Below, in pieces: positions 1 through 7,834 of a stretch of DNA of 11,583 bases. A program made the translations under genes and the position numbers. Origin of the DNA: Parachlamydiales bacterium (GTDB lineage: Bacteria > Chlamydiota > Chlamydiia > Chlamydiales > Simkaniaceae); contig DAOWHK010000003.1 in assembly GCA_030641465.1 (NCBI GenBank), forward strand, positions 1-11,583. Direction: 5' to 3'. The notes below the pieces were generated by a model. That model had not been told where the DNA came from and did not search any database. It worked only from the letters and a program-made list of their open reading frames with translations. The stretch's first letter is position 1. Every line of letters starts with the position of its first letter.

Positions 1-184
1 CTTGGAGTTTTGGTAAAATAGCAACTGTTTGAAAGGGGGGGATATCCATAGAATGAATCCAGGAAGCTAATTGCCTTATCTTCGTCTCACATTCATTATA
101 GGACCATTTTTTTTTCGGTGTTATTATCGCTATGCTTTTTGGAGTTTTTTGCGCATGTTTATGAATTGGACACCAAAAAATCAT
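1..184 (-). CDS. menE: o-succinylbenzoate--CoA ligase MenE, N-terminal part (runs off the left edge)
   Basis: MenE adenylates o-succinylbenzoate (OSB) with ATP and transfers it to CoA, giving OSB-CoA for MenB. Only the first 61 codons are inside the window. The frame opens with ATG at 184-182, which overlaps the menC stop as ATGA, and stays open to base 1. The translation has the usual N-terminus of acyl-adenylate-forming enzymes: a CPIHKHAQKTPKSIAII block, then KKKWSYNECE and RQLASWI, then a VAILP segment. The AMP-binding P-loop and later core motifs lie outside the window. Naming MenE rather than another acyl-CoA ligase therefore rests partly on position: it is the last gene of a men operon that otherwise lacks this step. 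No strong Shine-Dalgarno is seen, so translation is probably coupled to menC. The first 50 codons contain an A9 and a C7 run on the coding strand. Confidence 0.85.
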   Translation of the reverse strand, partial: MIFWCPIHKHAQKTPKSIAIITPKKKWSYNECETKIRQLASWIHSMDIPPFQTVAILPKLQ

Positions 185-1194
185 GAGTAAAGCATTCTTG
201 GTAGTGGGTGCGCGCTCTTTTCTAGATAGAGGTGGCCATTTTGCAGTTTGTGAGGAGTGTTTAATAGGTCTTGTTTGATTAGCTTGTATGTATCAATACC
301 TATGGGGATATGTTGATGGGATAAACGGGCATACCCTTTTGCTATTTGCAAAATTCCTTGGCCACTTTCATAGGTGCTGCTAAGGATGATATCAATGTGA
401 TTTTTTTTAAGCGCTGAAAAATACTTTTCATAAAGGGATAGTGCACCTTGAAGCATGGGTTTGTAAATGACAGCTTTAAGAGTTGGGATTTGCAGGAGTT
501 GATCTTTTGGGGCAGTTCGAAAATATTCATCTACGGCAATGGGATAGCTGGTTTTTTTTGAAAACTCTAAAAGATCTTTGAAATTATCTACGGGATCTTC
601 TAGATACGAAAAGGTGTCTTTTGTAAACGAGCTGCAAAATTCAAGGGCTTGACTAAGAGACCAAGCTTTGTTGCTATCAATTCTTAGTTCAAAATTGTTT
701 CTTAATTTTTTAGAAAGATCTATTGCTTCCTTGATTGTTAGTTGATTGACCTTGAGTTTGACGTATTTATAGTTGTGATTTTTTAATTTATCAGCCTCTC
801 TTAATATTTTTTCAGGAGTGCCAGATAGATAGCCAGATATGGGCGTTATTAAGTTTTGCTCTTTGAGAGGATATAGAAGATCAAGGATTGCTGATTCTAT
901 GCCAAATGAGACAGAAGGGAACTCTCCTGCTAAAGTGTGAATAAGGAGCTCTCGTATATTGTCCCTTTCCCAATTAATGCTTTTAAGTGTTGGAAAAATC
1001 GCCTCTACTGCAGTTTTTGCACTTTGTAAATTTTCCTCGCTCCAAAAGGGAAGTGGGGCAATTTCTCCCCACGCAGTGCGACCTCTTGATTTAAGAGAGA
1101 TAATTAAGCCTTCTCTAAATGGTGTTGATTGTTTGGGAAGGATGCATGTGAGAGGTATTTTATAGGAAAAAAGACGTGCATCAATAATTTTCAT
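181..1194 (-). CDS. menC: o-succinylbenzoate synthase MenC
   Basis: Enolase-superfamily enzyme that dehydrates SHCHC to o-succinylbenzoate in the cytoplasm. I chose ATG 1194-1192 (337 residues). It overlaps the menA stop as ATGA and has AGGA 8 nt upstream. A longer reading from TTG at 1212 has no ribosome binding site. Visible catalytic residues, numbered from this start, are the KxK acid/base pair K146/K148 (in YVKLKV), metal ligands D173 (LRIDSNKAW), E199 (YLEDPV) and D222 (IAVDEY), and the opposite lysine K245 (IYKPML). All of these are intact. An N-terminal capping domain (residues about 1-110) precedes the barrel. Length is near that of the Gram-negative MenC proteins. Superfamily members can be promiscuous (N-acylamino acid racemase, dipeptide epimerase), but placement between menA and menE makes OSB synthase by far the best call. 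Confidence 0.94.
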   Translation of the reverse strand: MKIIDARLFSYKIPLTCILPKQSTPFREGLIISLKSRGRTAWGEIAPLPFWSEENLQSAKTAVEAIFPTLKSINWERDNIRELLIHTLAGEFPSVSFGIESAILDLLYPLKEQNLITPISGYLSGTPEKILREADKLKNHNYKYVKLKVNQLTIKEAIDLSKKLRNNFELRIDSNKAWSLSQALEFCSSFTKDTFSYLEDPVDNFKDLLEFSKKTSYPIAVDEYFRTAPKDQLLQIPTLKAVIYKPMLQGALSLYEKYFSALKKNHIDIILSSTYESGQGILQIAKGYARLSHQHIPIGIDTYKLIKQDLLNTPHKLQNGHLYLEKSAHPLPRMLYS

Positions 1195-2063
1195 AGGACC
1201 CATCCTATACAAAATAGGAGGGAATAGAGCATGAGAAGTTTGCCTGTATTTACAAGCACTGTGTTAAATAAAAGAGGAGTTTCTGCTTGAAAAACATGGA
1301 TGATGAGGGGAATTGCAGGCAGCACGGAGAGGCTTGCAAGCCAAACATAGGGATGATTTGGTCCTGTTAGCAAGAGGGGAATTATGCCAGAGAAGAGGAT
1401 GGAAAAAAGGTATTGAAAGGCTCCGAAATTTTTTCCAAAGCGAACAGCTGTTGTTTTTTTGCATGCCCGCTTATCTTCTTCAATATCGCGAAGATTATTA
1501 ACAATAAGAATTGCCATTGAGAGAAGTCCCGGTGCAATCCCTGCGATAAGCACATCTTTGCTAAGGGTGCGCGTTTGTAAAAAATAGGTTCCAGATGTAG
1601 CCACGGGACCAAAAAAAATAAACACAAAAAGATCCCCAAGACCCATATAGGCAAGCGAAAAGGGACCAGCTGTATATAGAACTCCTAAGACAATAGCAAG
1701 GCATGCAATGAATGCCATCATCCACCCCCCTACATAAATGAGATGGGAGCTACAAATTGCAGCAATTATAAAGCAGATACATGTGGCGATTTTTATTTCC
1801 TTTATAGTTACAAGACCTGCTTGAGTAACTCTTCTAGGGCCTTTTCGATCTTTCGTATCGGCACCTTTAATAAAGTCAAAGTAATCGTTTGCGTAGTTTG
1901 TACCAATTTGAATAAATAGAGAAAAAAGCAAGGTGCAAACAAGGGTAGTTTTTGCAAAATACCCTCCTTTTAGGGCAATGATTGCTCCAATTAATACAGG
2001 AGAGGCTCCTGCGATGAGTGTTTTGGGTCTTGCAGCTTCAATCCAAAGGTTTATTTTAGTCAT
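1191..2063 (-). CDS. menA: 1,4-dihydroxy-2-naphthoate polyprenyltransferase MenA
   Basis: Integral membrane UbiA-family enzyme that attaches the polyprenyl chain to DHNA, giving demethylmenaquinone. The 290-residue product is strongly hydrophobic throughout, consistent with about eight or nine transmembrane helices. Both Asp-rich, Mg-prenyl-diphosphate binding motifs are present: [11 protein letters not shown] at residues 59-69 and [10 protein letters not shown] at 189-198. The N-terminal [10 protein letters not shown] is also typical of MenA. ATG at 2063-2061 overlaps the menB stop as ATGA. No good Shine-Dalgarno is seen, so coupling to menB is likely. The gene ends 4 nt inside menC. In the UbiA family, MenA is separated from UbiA and heme A synthase by these motifs and here by its menB/menC neighbours. 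Confidence 0.95.
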   Translation of the reverse strand: MTKINLWIEAARPKTLIAGASPVLIGAIIALKGGYFAKTTLVCTLLFSLFIQIGTNYANDYFDFIKGADTKDRKGPRRVTQAGLVTIKEIKIATCICFIIAAICSSHLIYVGGWMMAFIACLAIVLGVLYTAGPFSLAYMGLGDLFVFIFFGPVATSGTYFLQTRTLSKDVLIAGIAPGLLSMAILIVNNLRDIEEDKRACKKTTAVRFGKNFGAFQYLFSILFSGIIPLLLTGPNHPYVWLASLSVLPAIPLIIHVFQAETPLLFNTVLVNTGKLLMLYSLLFCIGWVL

Positions 2064-2902
2064 GGATATTTAGGGAATTTTTTAAAATTTGGAGCTCTTT
2101 TTTCTAAAAATGCATGATGACCTTCTTTGGCTTCTTCTGACATGTAGTACAAAAGAGTTGCATTGCCAGCGAGCTCTTGGAGCCCTGATTGCCCATCGCA
2201 ATCAGCATTTAGAGCAGATTTAATGCACCGAAGGGCAAGAGGTGAGTGCTCGAGCATCTTTTGACACCACTCAATTGTAGTCTTTTCCAGTTCGTTATAG
2301 GGAACAACATGATTTACAAGCCCCATTTCAAGAGCTTCTTTAGCACTATATTGCCTGCAAAGAAACCAGATCTCTCTTGCTTTTTTTTGGCCAACAATTC
2401 TAGCTAAATAACTAGAGCCAAATCCTCCATCAAAAGATCCAACCTTTGGTCCAGTTTGACCAAAAATTGCATTATCAGCAGCGATTGTAAGATCACACAT
2501 TACATGGAGTACATGGCCGCCTCCAATTGCATAGCCTGCAACCATTGCAACAATGGGTTTTGGGCAACTCCTCATTAGTTTTTGAAAATCTAAGACATTT
2601 AAGCGAAAGGTTCCTTTCTGATCGCTGTACCCTGCATTTCCTCGAATGGATTGATCGCCCCCTGAACAAAAAGCTTTTTTTCCATATCCTGTAAGAATAA
2701 TTACTCCAATCGTTTCATCGTTTCTTGCATCCTCTAAAGCGTGGATCATCTCTTCGACAGTAAGAGGTCTAAAAGCGTTATGTATTTCTGGGCGATTAAT
2801 TGTGATTTTTGCAATGCCGTTATATTTATGATACTTGATATCTGAGTAGATGTTGGTTTCTATCCATTGTATTGTTTGTGTGTCATTTACATATTGTGTC
2901 AC
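2060..2902 (-). CDS. menB: 1,4-dihydroxy-2-naphthoyl-CoA synthase MenB (type I)
   Basis: Crotonase-fold enzyme that closes the second ring of OSB-CoA by an intramolecular Claisen condensation, giving DHNA-CoA. The start is GTG at 2902-2900, backed by GGAG 7 nt upstream, and lies 20 nt inside menH. The 280 residues include the oxyanion-hole segments CSGGDQ (about 79-84) and GYAIGGGH (123-130), and [12 protein letters not shown] (149-160). From memory, that last block and most of the C-terminal half match E. coli MenB closely. D158 corresponds to the E. coli catalytic Asp163. G151 in QTG is the glycine of bicarbonate-dependent type I enzymes; type II enzymes carry an Asp there. The C-terminal [16 protein letters not shown] is also characteristic of MenB rather than of ordinary enoyl-CoA hydratases. 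Nothing is missing. Confidence 0.97.
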   Translation of the reverse strand: MTQYVNDTQTIQWIETNIYSDIKYHKYNGIAKITINRPEIHNAFRPLTVEEMIHALEDARNDETIGVIILTGYGKKAFCSGGDQSIRGNAGYSDQKGTFRLNVLDFQKLMRSCPKPIVAMVAGYAIGGGHVLHVMCDLTIAADNAIFGQTGPKVGSFDGGFGSSYLARIVGQKKAREIWFLCRQYSAKEALEMGLVNHVVPYNELEKTTIEWCQKMLEHSPLALRCIKSALNADCDGQSGLQELAGNATLLYYMSEEAKEGHHAFLEKRAPNFKKFPKYP

Positions 2903-3617
2903 AGTTATTCTCCATTGTTAAAAAGGTGTGAATTTTTTCGGCGCAAGCTTTGGGATTTTCCAAATGCAATGCATGGCTAGATTCTGGAATTTTTTTAGCG
3001 GTAATTATTTTTTTCCAGTTTCTTAATCTATTAAAAATTGGGAGATATTTTCTATCTTTTTCTCCAAACATGTGTAGCTGGGGTCCTAAATTTGGAAGGA
3101 ATTCCCACATGGAAGGGTGCTTTGCAACGCTTAAATGTACTAGCATTTTTGCAAGTTTAGTTGGAGGATAGGAGATGCGACGGTTGATCACTTCTCGATA
3201 GAGTTTTGGTTGATTTTTTAATGAAGAAAAAAGAGGCTGATCATACCACTTTTGAAGAAAAACATCGAAACCTTCAATTTGAAGTATTTGAGCCCATTTA
3301 AGATCAGTTTGGATTCTTTTTTCTACAAGCTTTGGATCATCGATTCCTGGGTTTGCAGAAAGGAGAATCAGGTGACTGACAAGATCCGGAAATTTGCAAG
3401 CAAAAAGCATAGCCAATCTTCCTCCCATAGAATACCCAATGATTATACAGGGCGTGCGCATCTTTTTTTTGATGATTGTATAGATTGCATCCAGCATCGA
3501 ATCAAAGGAAGTTTTTTGAGGAAGATCTATTGCATGGCATGGGATATTTAAATGGGTAATTAATGAAGAAAAGTCTTCTTTGCATCCCATCAAACCATGG
3601 ATGAGTAGAGCGTTCAT
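2883..3617 (-). CDS. menH: 2-succinyl-6-hydroxy-2,4-cyclohexadiene-1-carboxylate (SHCHC) synthase MenH
   Basis: Alpha/beta-hydrolase-fold lyase that eliminates pyruvate from the MenD product SEPHCHC to give SHCHC. I start it at ATG 3617-3615, one base after the menD stop, giving 244 residues that begin [11 protein letters not shown] as the family expects. A GTG at 3662 in the same frame would add 15 residues unlike the family, and its only purine-rich site is too far upstream. The catalytic triad is intact: S63 in GYSMGGR, D188 in FGEKDRKY and H215 in [16 protein letters not shown] (about 87-92) and the RIQTDLKWA and WYDQPLF segments are typical of MenH. It overlaps menB by 20 nt. Alpha/beta hydrolases are easy to mis-name, but context and motifs agree here. 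Confidence 0.92.
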   Translation of the reverse strand: MNALLIHGLMGCKEDFSSLITHLNIPCHAIDLPQKTSFDSMLDAIYTIIKKKMRTPCIIIGYSMGGRLAMLFACKFPDLVSHLILLSANPGIDDPKLVEKRIQTDLKWAQILQIEGFDVFLQKWYDQPLFSSLKNQPKLYREVINRRISYPPTKLAKMLVHLSVAKHPSMWEFLPNLGPQLHMFGEKDRKYLPIFNRLRNWKKIITAKKIPESSHALHLENPKACAEKIHTFLTMENNCDTICK

Positions 3618-3618
3618 G

Positions 3619-5475
3619 TTAGACCGAAAAGTCGGGAGAATCGGTTTTTTCTCGCTTTGCACTCGAATTTTGAGGAATCTCCTTGCGAGATTCTCGATTT
3701 CTTTGGTTATTTCGATATGGAAGAAATTTAGATTTAGACTCTAATACTTTAGCTAACATGCAATTAATGTCCTTATGTAGCTGAAAATTTTGTGTACGAT
3801 CTGTGCGAATTTCCACAAGGCAAGAGGTTTTATTTTCTTTTATAAGGTCTAAGGTTTTTTCAAACTCGTCTATTGATTTAGGGTTGTGATAGGGGATTTT
3901 AAAGAGTTTGGCTGCATGTTTTAAGTCAAGGTCGTGCGGCGTTGCAAAATAGGGTTCAAAATACTCCTGTTTGTTAATAGTAGGAAGAAAGGAAAAAATC
4001 CCTCCGCCTTTATTATTGATCACAATATACACTGCAGGAGTTTTGCTGCTCTGCAACTGACTTAAAGAGTTTAGGTCGTGTAAAAATGTGAGGTCGCCAA
4101 TAATAGCAACGATTGGTTTTTCAAGGCCTGCTCCAATTCCAATGGAGGTTGCAATATTCCCATCAATACCCGAGGCTCCGCGTTGAGTAAAAATGGGGAT
4201 GGAGTTACCAAGTGGAGAGTAAAATGATTCTGCATCGCGAATGGGCATGCTATTCCCAATAAAGAGTGCGTGGTTTTTTGTTAGAAAGTTCGCGAGCATA
4301 TGAAAAATCGATGGCTCAGACAGCTGATTATTCTCATGGAAAAATCGTGCAAGATGGTGCTTTACACAGTCTGATTTTTCCCTCCAGAGGTCAATCCAAT
4401 CGATAGAATTATAGTTTGTGAATTTAGGAATGATATCTAGGCAGAATGTTGATGGTAGACACTCAATGCGATCTGTAATTCTATGAATTGGATCATGGAA
4501 GATAGGGTGCGGTGTGATATGACAATAGAGCTCAGGTGGATATTTATCGATCCACTCCAAAAGCTTTTTTGAAATCATTCTTTCACCGAATTGCAAAATA
4601 GCTTTTGGTCTCATTTCTTTGCGAAGTTGAGTATTTTTTAAGATAAGGTCAAAATTAGGAATCACTTCAGGTTCATTGATACAAGAGCGGAGCTGTGAAG
4701 AAATATCTGGAAAGATTGGCCATTTAAGCCTTTTTGCAAGTGCCAAAATTGCACTGTAGGATTCATCTTTTGGAAGAGATCCGACAAGGATTAACCCTTT
4801 ATCTATTCCGGAGAGCTCTTCTGCTAGATCATGAAGTACTTCACTATCGATTGAATATTTTGTAGGCAGAGTAACTACTTGAGAGCGATAAGTAGTTTTA
4901 TTTATTGATGAAGAAATTCCATCATCAGTTCTAGAAAAGGGCTCTCTAAACATGCAGTTAATATGTATAGGGCCTTTTGGAGATCGGTTTGCAAAGGAAG
5001 TGGCTTGGCTGATTGTTGTTCCAACATAACGCAAAGGAATTTTATTGCTTGGGCAGGGAAGGTCCACGTGCCATCTGACATATTCGTTAAAAATTTTTAC
5101 TTGATCGATTGTTTGATTTGCACCAATTCCCCTAAGCTCAGGCGGTCTATCTGCTGTGAGAATAATTAAAGGTATTTGCCTCATAGAAGCTTCAATGATA
5201 GCTGGCATGAGATTTGCAACAGCTGTTCCAGAAGAAGTAATGATTGCAGCAGCTTTTCCTGATCCGTGTGCAAATCCAAGAGCATGATAGGCCATACCCC
5301 GTTCGTCAAAGTGGACCATTGTTTCTGTTAAGGGGTGCTTAGCTACAGCTTCGACAAGAGGTGTCGAGCGCGATCCTGGGGACATACAAAAATAGCGTAC
5401 CCCATGATGAACAAGTTCTTTAACAATTGCAGTTGCCCATATTTCATTTTGAAAACTAGTATTGTGATCATTCAT
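3619..5475 (-). CDS. menD: SEPHCHC synthase MenD, with an extended basic C-terminus
   Basis: Thiamine-diphosphate enzyme that decarboxylates 2-oxoglutarate and adds the succinic semialdehyde unit to isochorismate. The 618 residues show the N-terminal SPGSRSTPL (32-40), the catalytic glutamate E58 in HFDERGMAYHALG, and later GNSMPIRDAE, GASGIDGNIAT and the Mg/ThDP motif GDLTFLHDLNSL at 460-471, followed by NNKGGGIFSFLP. Start ATG 5475-5473 is three bases after the menF stop. No Shine-Dalgarno is visible, which suggests coupling. The family normally ends near the LVEIRTDR...HKDINCMLAKVL block. Here about 40 further residues follow, rich in K, R, N, S and E. The DNA of that tail contains a perfect 7-bp palindrome (see separate entry). 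E. coli MenD, from memory, is about 556 residues, so the tail accounts for most of the excess length. Confidence 0.95.
   Translation of the reverse strand: MNDHNTSFQNEIWATAIVKELVHHGVRYFCMSPGSRSTPLVEAVAKHPLTETMVHFDERGMAYHALGFAHGSGKAAAIITSSGTAVANLMPAIIEASMRQIPLIILTADRPPELRGIGANQTIDQVKIFNEYVRWHVDLPCPSNKIPLRYVGTTISQATSFANRSPKGPIHINCMFREPFSRTDDGISSSINKTTYRSQVVTLPTKYSIDSEVLHDLAEELSGIDKGLILVGSLPKDESYSAILALAKRLKWPIFPDISSQLRSCINEPEVIPNFDLILKNTQLRKEMRPKAILQFGERMISKKLLEWIDKYPPELYCHITPHPIFHDPIHRITDRIECLPSTFCLDIIPKFTNYNSIDWIDLWREKSDCVKHHLARFFHENNQLSEPSIFHMLANFLTKNHALFIGNSMPIRDAESFYSPLGNSIPIFTQRGASGIDGNIATSIGIGAGLEKPIVAIIGDLTFLHDLNSLSQLQSSKTPAVYIVINNKGGGIFSFLPTINKQEYFEPYFATPHDLDLKHAAKLFKIPYHNPKSIDEFEKTLDLIKENKTSCLVEIRTDRTQNFQLHKDINCMLAKVLESKSKFLPYRNNQRNRESRKEIPQNSSAKREKTDSPDFSV
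3675..3693. repeat. Perfect 7-bp inverted repeat inside the menD 3' tail
   Basis: GAATCTC at 3675-3681 and GAGATTC at 3687-3693 are exact reverse complements separated by 5 bases. The hairpin lies inside the codons of the non-conserved C-terminal tail of MenD, about 55 bp before its stop. In the minus-strand transcript the right arm includes an AAGGAG, but the only downstream start candidate (GTG at 3662) is 16 nt away. The site therefore does not look like a working ribosome binding site for menH. Confidence 0.6.
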
Positions 5476-5478
5476 AGA

Positions 5479-6795
5479 TTAAAATATTTTAAGGTATTGT
5501 GAAATTTTATATTCAAGTTCTTCCCACTCATTTTTAGCAATCGATCCATTGACGATGCCAGTTCCAGCAAAAAGATACAGTTTATTTTGCTCGATAAGAG
5601 CGGAACGGATCCCAACGAAGAGATCTGTATTTTCTTTGCCAATCCATCCAAAGGGTGCAGCGTACCACCCTCGATCATGCGATTCAATATCATAGATTGT
5701 TTCCTTTGCAAATTTAGCTGGCATTCCGCAAGTAGCAGGGGTCGGATGGAGAGCACGTATAAGTTCGCTATCTAGGATTTCTTGTTTGAGTTTACCTTCA
5801 TAGGTGTGATAGAGATGCTGAGCAGTGGATGTTTGAATGACACGCGACTCATCATGGCGATGAAAGTTTTCGCAATAAGCGTCTAATCGATTTTCGATAT
5901 ATTTGCAGACAACTTCAAATTCATGAAGCTCTTTTGTATTAGTCATCAATTCCTTTTTGAATTTAGCATCCTCATGGGTGTTTTTTCCTCTAGGTCTTGT
6001 TCCTGCAATGGCTTCAGTGACAATATGGCGTGAAGATCTTCTATAGAGCAATTCTGGTGTTGCTCCAATAAAACTTTTATCTTGGGATATTTGAAGACAA
6101 AAAAGCGTAGAATTACATGCAGTTTTTTCTAAATTTTTTAAAATAGCAAATGGGTTGAGTGTTTTTTGAAATTGCAAACGTGTCAGTCTAGAAAGTACGA
6201 TTTTTTCAAGCGAACCCGTACGAATCATACCTAGGGTTTTGTCAATTTCGGATTCCCATTTCGAAAATTCTGGATTATTCCATCTTTGAAAAGGCTTTTC
6301 TAGTTCAATATCAAAAGGCTTTTCAAAAAATTCTAATTTTTTAATAAGCTCTTGAATATTGTAATTAGGGGTGAGATTTAGTGTTATTGTTGCATCAGAC
6401 GATCTTTTGGTAATTTCAACAATGGGAATAAAAAAATAGCACTCAGGAAGGGCATCCCAGATGCTTGATTTGCGCTTTTTAGTAAAAAAGTCAATACCAC
6501 CGAAAAATTGAGGGGAGTCTGAATGAAAAGTTTCAAAAGTTGGGATTTGATGGGTAACAAATAGCTCCCCGACTGTAGCCCGCTCTTCTTCCTTTCCTCG
6601 ATCTTTGAAATAGACCTTTGGAAGCAGTGTTTGATGATGTAGCCATGTCATTAGATCAGGTATTTCAATTTTGAGAGATATGCGGGCAATAGAAAGAGGC
6701 ACTCCAGCAATTATATAATTTTTGGGTGAAGTATGAAGAAGGGCTTCTGAAAATTGATGGATTAGATCATCTTGAATAGTTCGTGCTTCTCTCAT
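5479..6795 (-). CDS. menF: Isochorismate synthase MenF
   Basis: Chorismate-binding enzyme that converts chorismate to isochorismate, the committed step into classical menaquinone synthesis. The 438-residue length is typical. The catalytic C-terminal half is complete: general base K198 in EKIVLSR (197-203), general acid E248 in GATPELLYRR (50 residues after the lysine, the spacing I recall from E. coli MenF and EntC), TEAIAGTRPRG (260-270), LHPTPATCGMPAKFA (349-363), DRGWYAAPFGW (374-384) and the Mg-binding FAGTGIVNGSIAKNEWEELE (409-428). ATG 6795-6793 overlaps the menG stop as ATGA and has GGAG 4 nt upstream. Siderophore and salicylate synthases (EntC, MbtI, PchA) share the fold, but the position between menG and menD points to menaquinone. 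Confidence 0.95.
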   Translation of the reverse strand: MREARTIQDDLIHQFSEALLHTSPKNYIIAGVPLSIARISLKIEIPDLMTWLHHQTLLPKVYFKDRGKEEERATVGELFVTHQIPTFETFHSDSPQFFGGIDFFTKKRKSSIWDALPECYFFIPIVEITKRSSDATITLNLTPNYNIQELIKKLEFFEKPFDIELEKPFQRWNNPEFSKWESEIDKTLGMIRTGSLEKIVLSRLTRLQFQKTLNPFAILKNLEKTACNSTLFCLQISQDKSFIGATPELLYRRSSRHIVTEAIAGTRPRGKNTHEDAKFKKELMTNTKELHEFEVVCKYIENRLDAYCENFHRHDESRVIQTSTAQHLYHTYEGKLKQEILDSELIRALHPTPATCGMPAKFAKETIYDIESHDRGWYAAPFGWIGKENTDLFVGIRSALIEQNKLYLFAGTGIVNGSIAKNEWEELEYKISQYLKIF

Positions 6796-7511
6796 TTATC
6801 TCCGATATATAGAGTTGCAATTCCAAGAGTAAAGGGGATGGCCCTCACATTTGAAAATCCTGCACTTTTTAGTAAATGACAAAAATCATCTCCATAGGGA
6901 AATGTTTCGATTGTTTTATTTAAATAAGTATAGGCATGGGAGTGTTTTGAAATGAGTGCGCCAATTTTTGGCAAAATATTTCTTAAGTAAAAAAGATGTA
7001 TTTTTCTTATCCATAAAGTTTTTGGGAGGGAAAATTCAAGAATGAGGCATCGTCCATCTTTTGTTAAGGAGCGATAAATTTCTCTAAGACAGGCCCCTAC
7101 ATCTGGAATATTGCGAATACCAAAAGACATTGTTGCACAATCGACAGACTCATTACAAAGGGTTAGATCTGTTGCACTTTCTCTTGAAAAAGATATGCGG
7201 TTTGCATAGCTTTTTTTCCCCTGCTTTTTTTTCGCAATTTTTAGCATTTCTGAAGATAGATCAATGCCAATTGCCGTTTGAATTTTTTTTGAAAAGTTCA
7301 TGAGGGAAAAAATTTGATCGCCAGTTCCCGTTGCGAGATCTAGGAGTTTTATTTTTTCTTTTTTTGGAAGGTAGCAAAGAACTCTATGGCGCCAATAAAT
7401 ATCTAGTCCAAAAGATAAGATGTGGTTAATGGAATCATAGGTTGGGGAAATTGTATCAAACATTTTCCAAGCATCTTTTTTTTGCTCACAAGTAGTGTCT
7501 GTTATTTCCAA
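6792..7511 (-). CDS. menG: Demethylmenaquinone methyltransferase MenG (UbiE family)
   Basis: SAM-dependent methyltransferase for the last step, demethylmenaquinone to menaquinone. The start is TTG at 7511-7509, decided by AGGAG 8 nt upstream; the first internal ATG (codon 17) would cut into the conserved MFDTISPTYDSINHILSFG block. UbiE hallmarks are present: YDxxNxxLSFGxDxxWR at 25-41, SAM-binding LDLATGTGD at 57-65, the acidic GIDLS at 82-86, and MSFGIRNIPD at 128-137. The length of 239 residues fits the family. It is the first gene of the men operon, so its upstream region (7512-7628) is where the operon promoter should lie. UbiE proteins can also serve ubiquinone. No ubiquinone gene is present here, so I call it MenG. 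Confidence 0.94.
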   Translation of the reverse strand: MEITDTTCEQKKDAWKMFDTISPTYDSINHILSFGLDIYWRHRVLCYLPKKEKIKLLDLATGTGDQIFSLMNFSKKIQTAIGIDLSSEMLKIAKKKQGKKSYANRISFSRESATDLTLCNESVDCATMSFGIRNIPDVGACLREIYRSLTKDGRCLILEFSLPKTLWIRKIHLFYLRNILPKIGALISKHSHAYTYLNKTIETFPYGDDFCHLLKSAGFSNVRAIPFTLGIATLYIGDK

Positions 7512-7519
7512 TTATTTAT

Positions 7520-7524
7520 CTCCT
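7520..7524 (-). promoter_or_regulatory. Ribosome binding site deciding the TTG start of menG
   Basis: AGGAG on the minus strand (7524-7520) lies 8 nt from the TTG at 7511. It is the best Shine-Dalgarno match near the gene and supports a non-ATG start for the first gene of the men operon. Confidence 0.75.
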
Positions 7525-7542
7525 AGGTCGTGTCAAAGGTAT

Positions 7543-7571
7543 TTTTTACAAAAAAAAAAGTATTAACGCAA
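7543..7571 (-). promoter_or_regulatory. Weak candidate promoter for the men operon, spacer containing a homopolymer
   Basis: On the minus strand TTGCGT (7571-7566) and TAAAAA (7548-7543) are separated by 17 bp. Matches to the housekeeping consensus are only 3/6 and 4/6. The spacer is almost all T on the minus strand because of the A10 run at 7550-7559. The only support is spacing and position 30-60 bp ahead of menG. Confidence 0.28.
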
Positions 7572-7581
7572 GGGAGATTCC

Positions 7582-7621
7582 TATATTATGAACAATAATT
7601 ATTTTCCAGAGGATAGAGGAG
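7582..7621 (+). promoter_or_regulatory. Candidate -10 region and ribosome binding site for the small membrane-protein gene
   Basis: Overlapping -10-like hexamers TATATT (7582-7587) and TATTAT (7584-7589) lie about 40 bp ahead of the ATG. No good -35 is seen. AGGAG at 7617-7621 is 7 nt from the ATG at 7629 and is a strong ribosome binding site. The promoter part is weak; the ribosome binding site is convincing. Confidence 0.45.
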
Positions 7622-7628
7622 TGTATAA

Positions 7629-7832
7629 ATGTGTAGAAAATTAGTGATTGGAAGTGTGGGATTTTTTTTGGGAGTATTTATGCTTTTTAATGGAGCCGTT
7701 TGCCTCTATCGAGTAAAGCATGGCTATCCAATGATTACATCTTCTGAATGGTTAACTAGTGCAATAGTGACACTTTTAGTCGGATGCGTACTTGTTGTGT
7801 GGACTGCGCTTCTAATAAAAACACGTAAATAA
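7629..7832 (+). CDS. Small two-helix membrane protein of unknown function
   Basis: I do not recognise this protein. It has 67 residues, with a hydrophobic segment at about 6-27 and another at about 45-63. They are joined by a loop carrying R28, K30, H31 and a TSSEW stretch, and the C-terminus is basic (KTRK). Three cysteines (2, 25, 53) are visible; C25 and C53 lie in the hydrophobic segments. No signal-peptidase or lipobox motif stands out, so a two-pass inner-membrane protein is the most likely form. Three features argue that it is real although short: a strong AGGAG site 7 nt before the ATG, a -10-like sequence upstream, and a terminator-like hairpin with a T7 tract directly after the stop. 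It is divergent from the men operon and looks monocistronic. A role in quinone metabolism is not supported by anything except position. Confidence 0.7.
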   Translation: MCRKLVIGSVGFFLGVFMLFNGAVCLYRVKHGYPMITSSEWLTSAIVTLLVGCVLVVWTALLIKTRK

Positions 7833-7834
7833 TT

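Noticed and set aside
1195..1212. TTG start for menC six codons upstream of the chosen ATG
   Set aside because: It has no Shine-Dalgarno, whereas the ATG at 1194 has AGGA at 8 nt and the ATGA overlap typical of this operon.
3618..3662. Longer menH reading from GTG at 3662
   Set aside because: The extra 15 residues overlap the menD end and look unlike MenH N-termini, and AAGGAG is 16 nt away. The ATG at 3617 sits right after the menD stop and gives the family start.
7531..7536. A perfect TTGACA on the minus strand ahead of menG
   Set aside because: Seventeen bases downstream the sequence runs into the start codon and no -10 hexamer is present, so it cannot serve as the -35 of a menG promoter.
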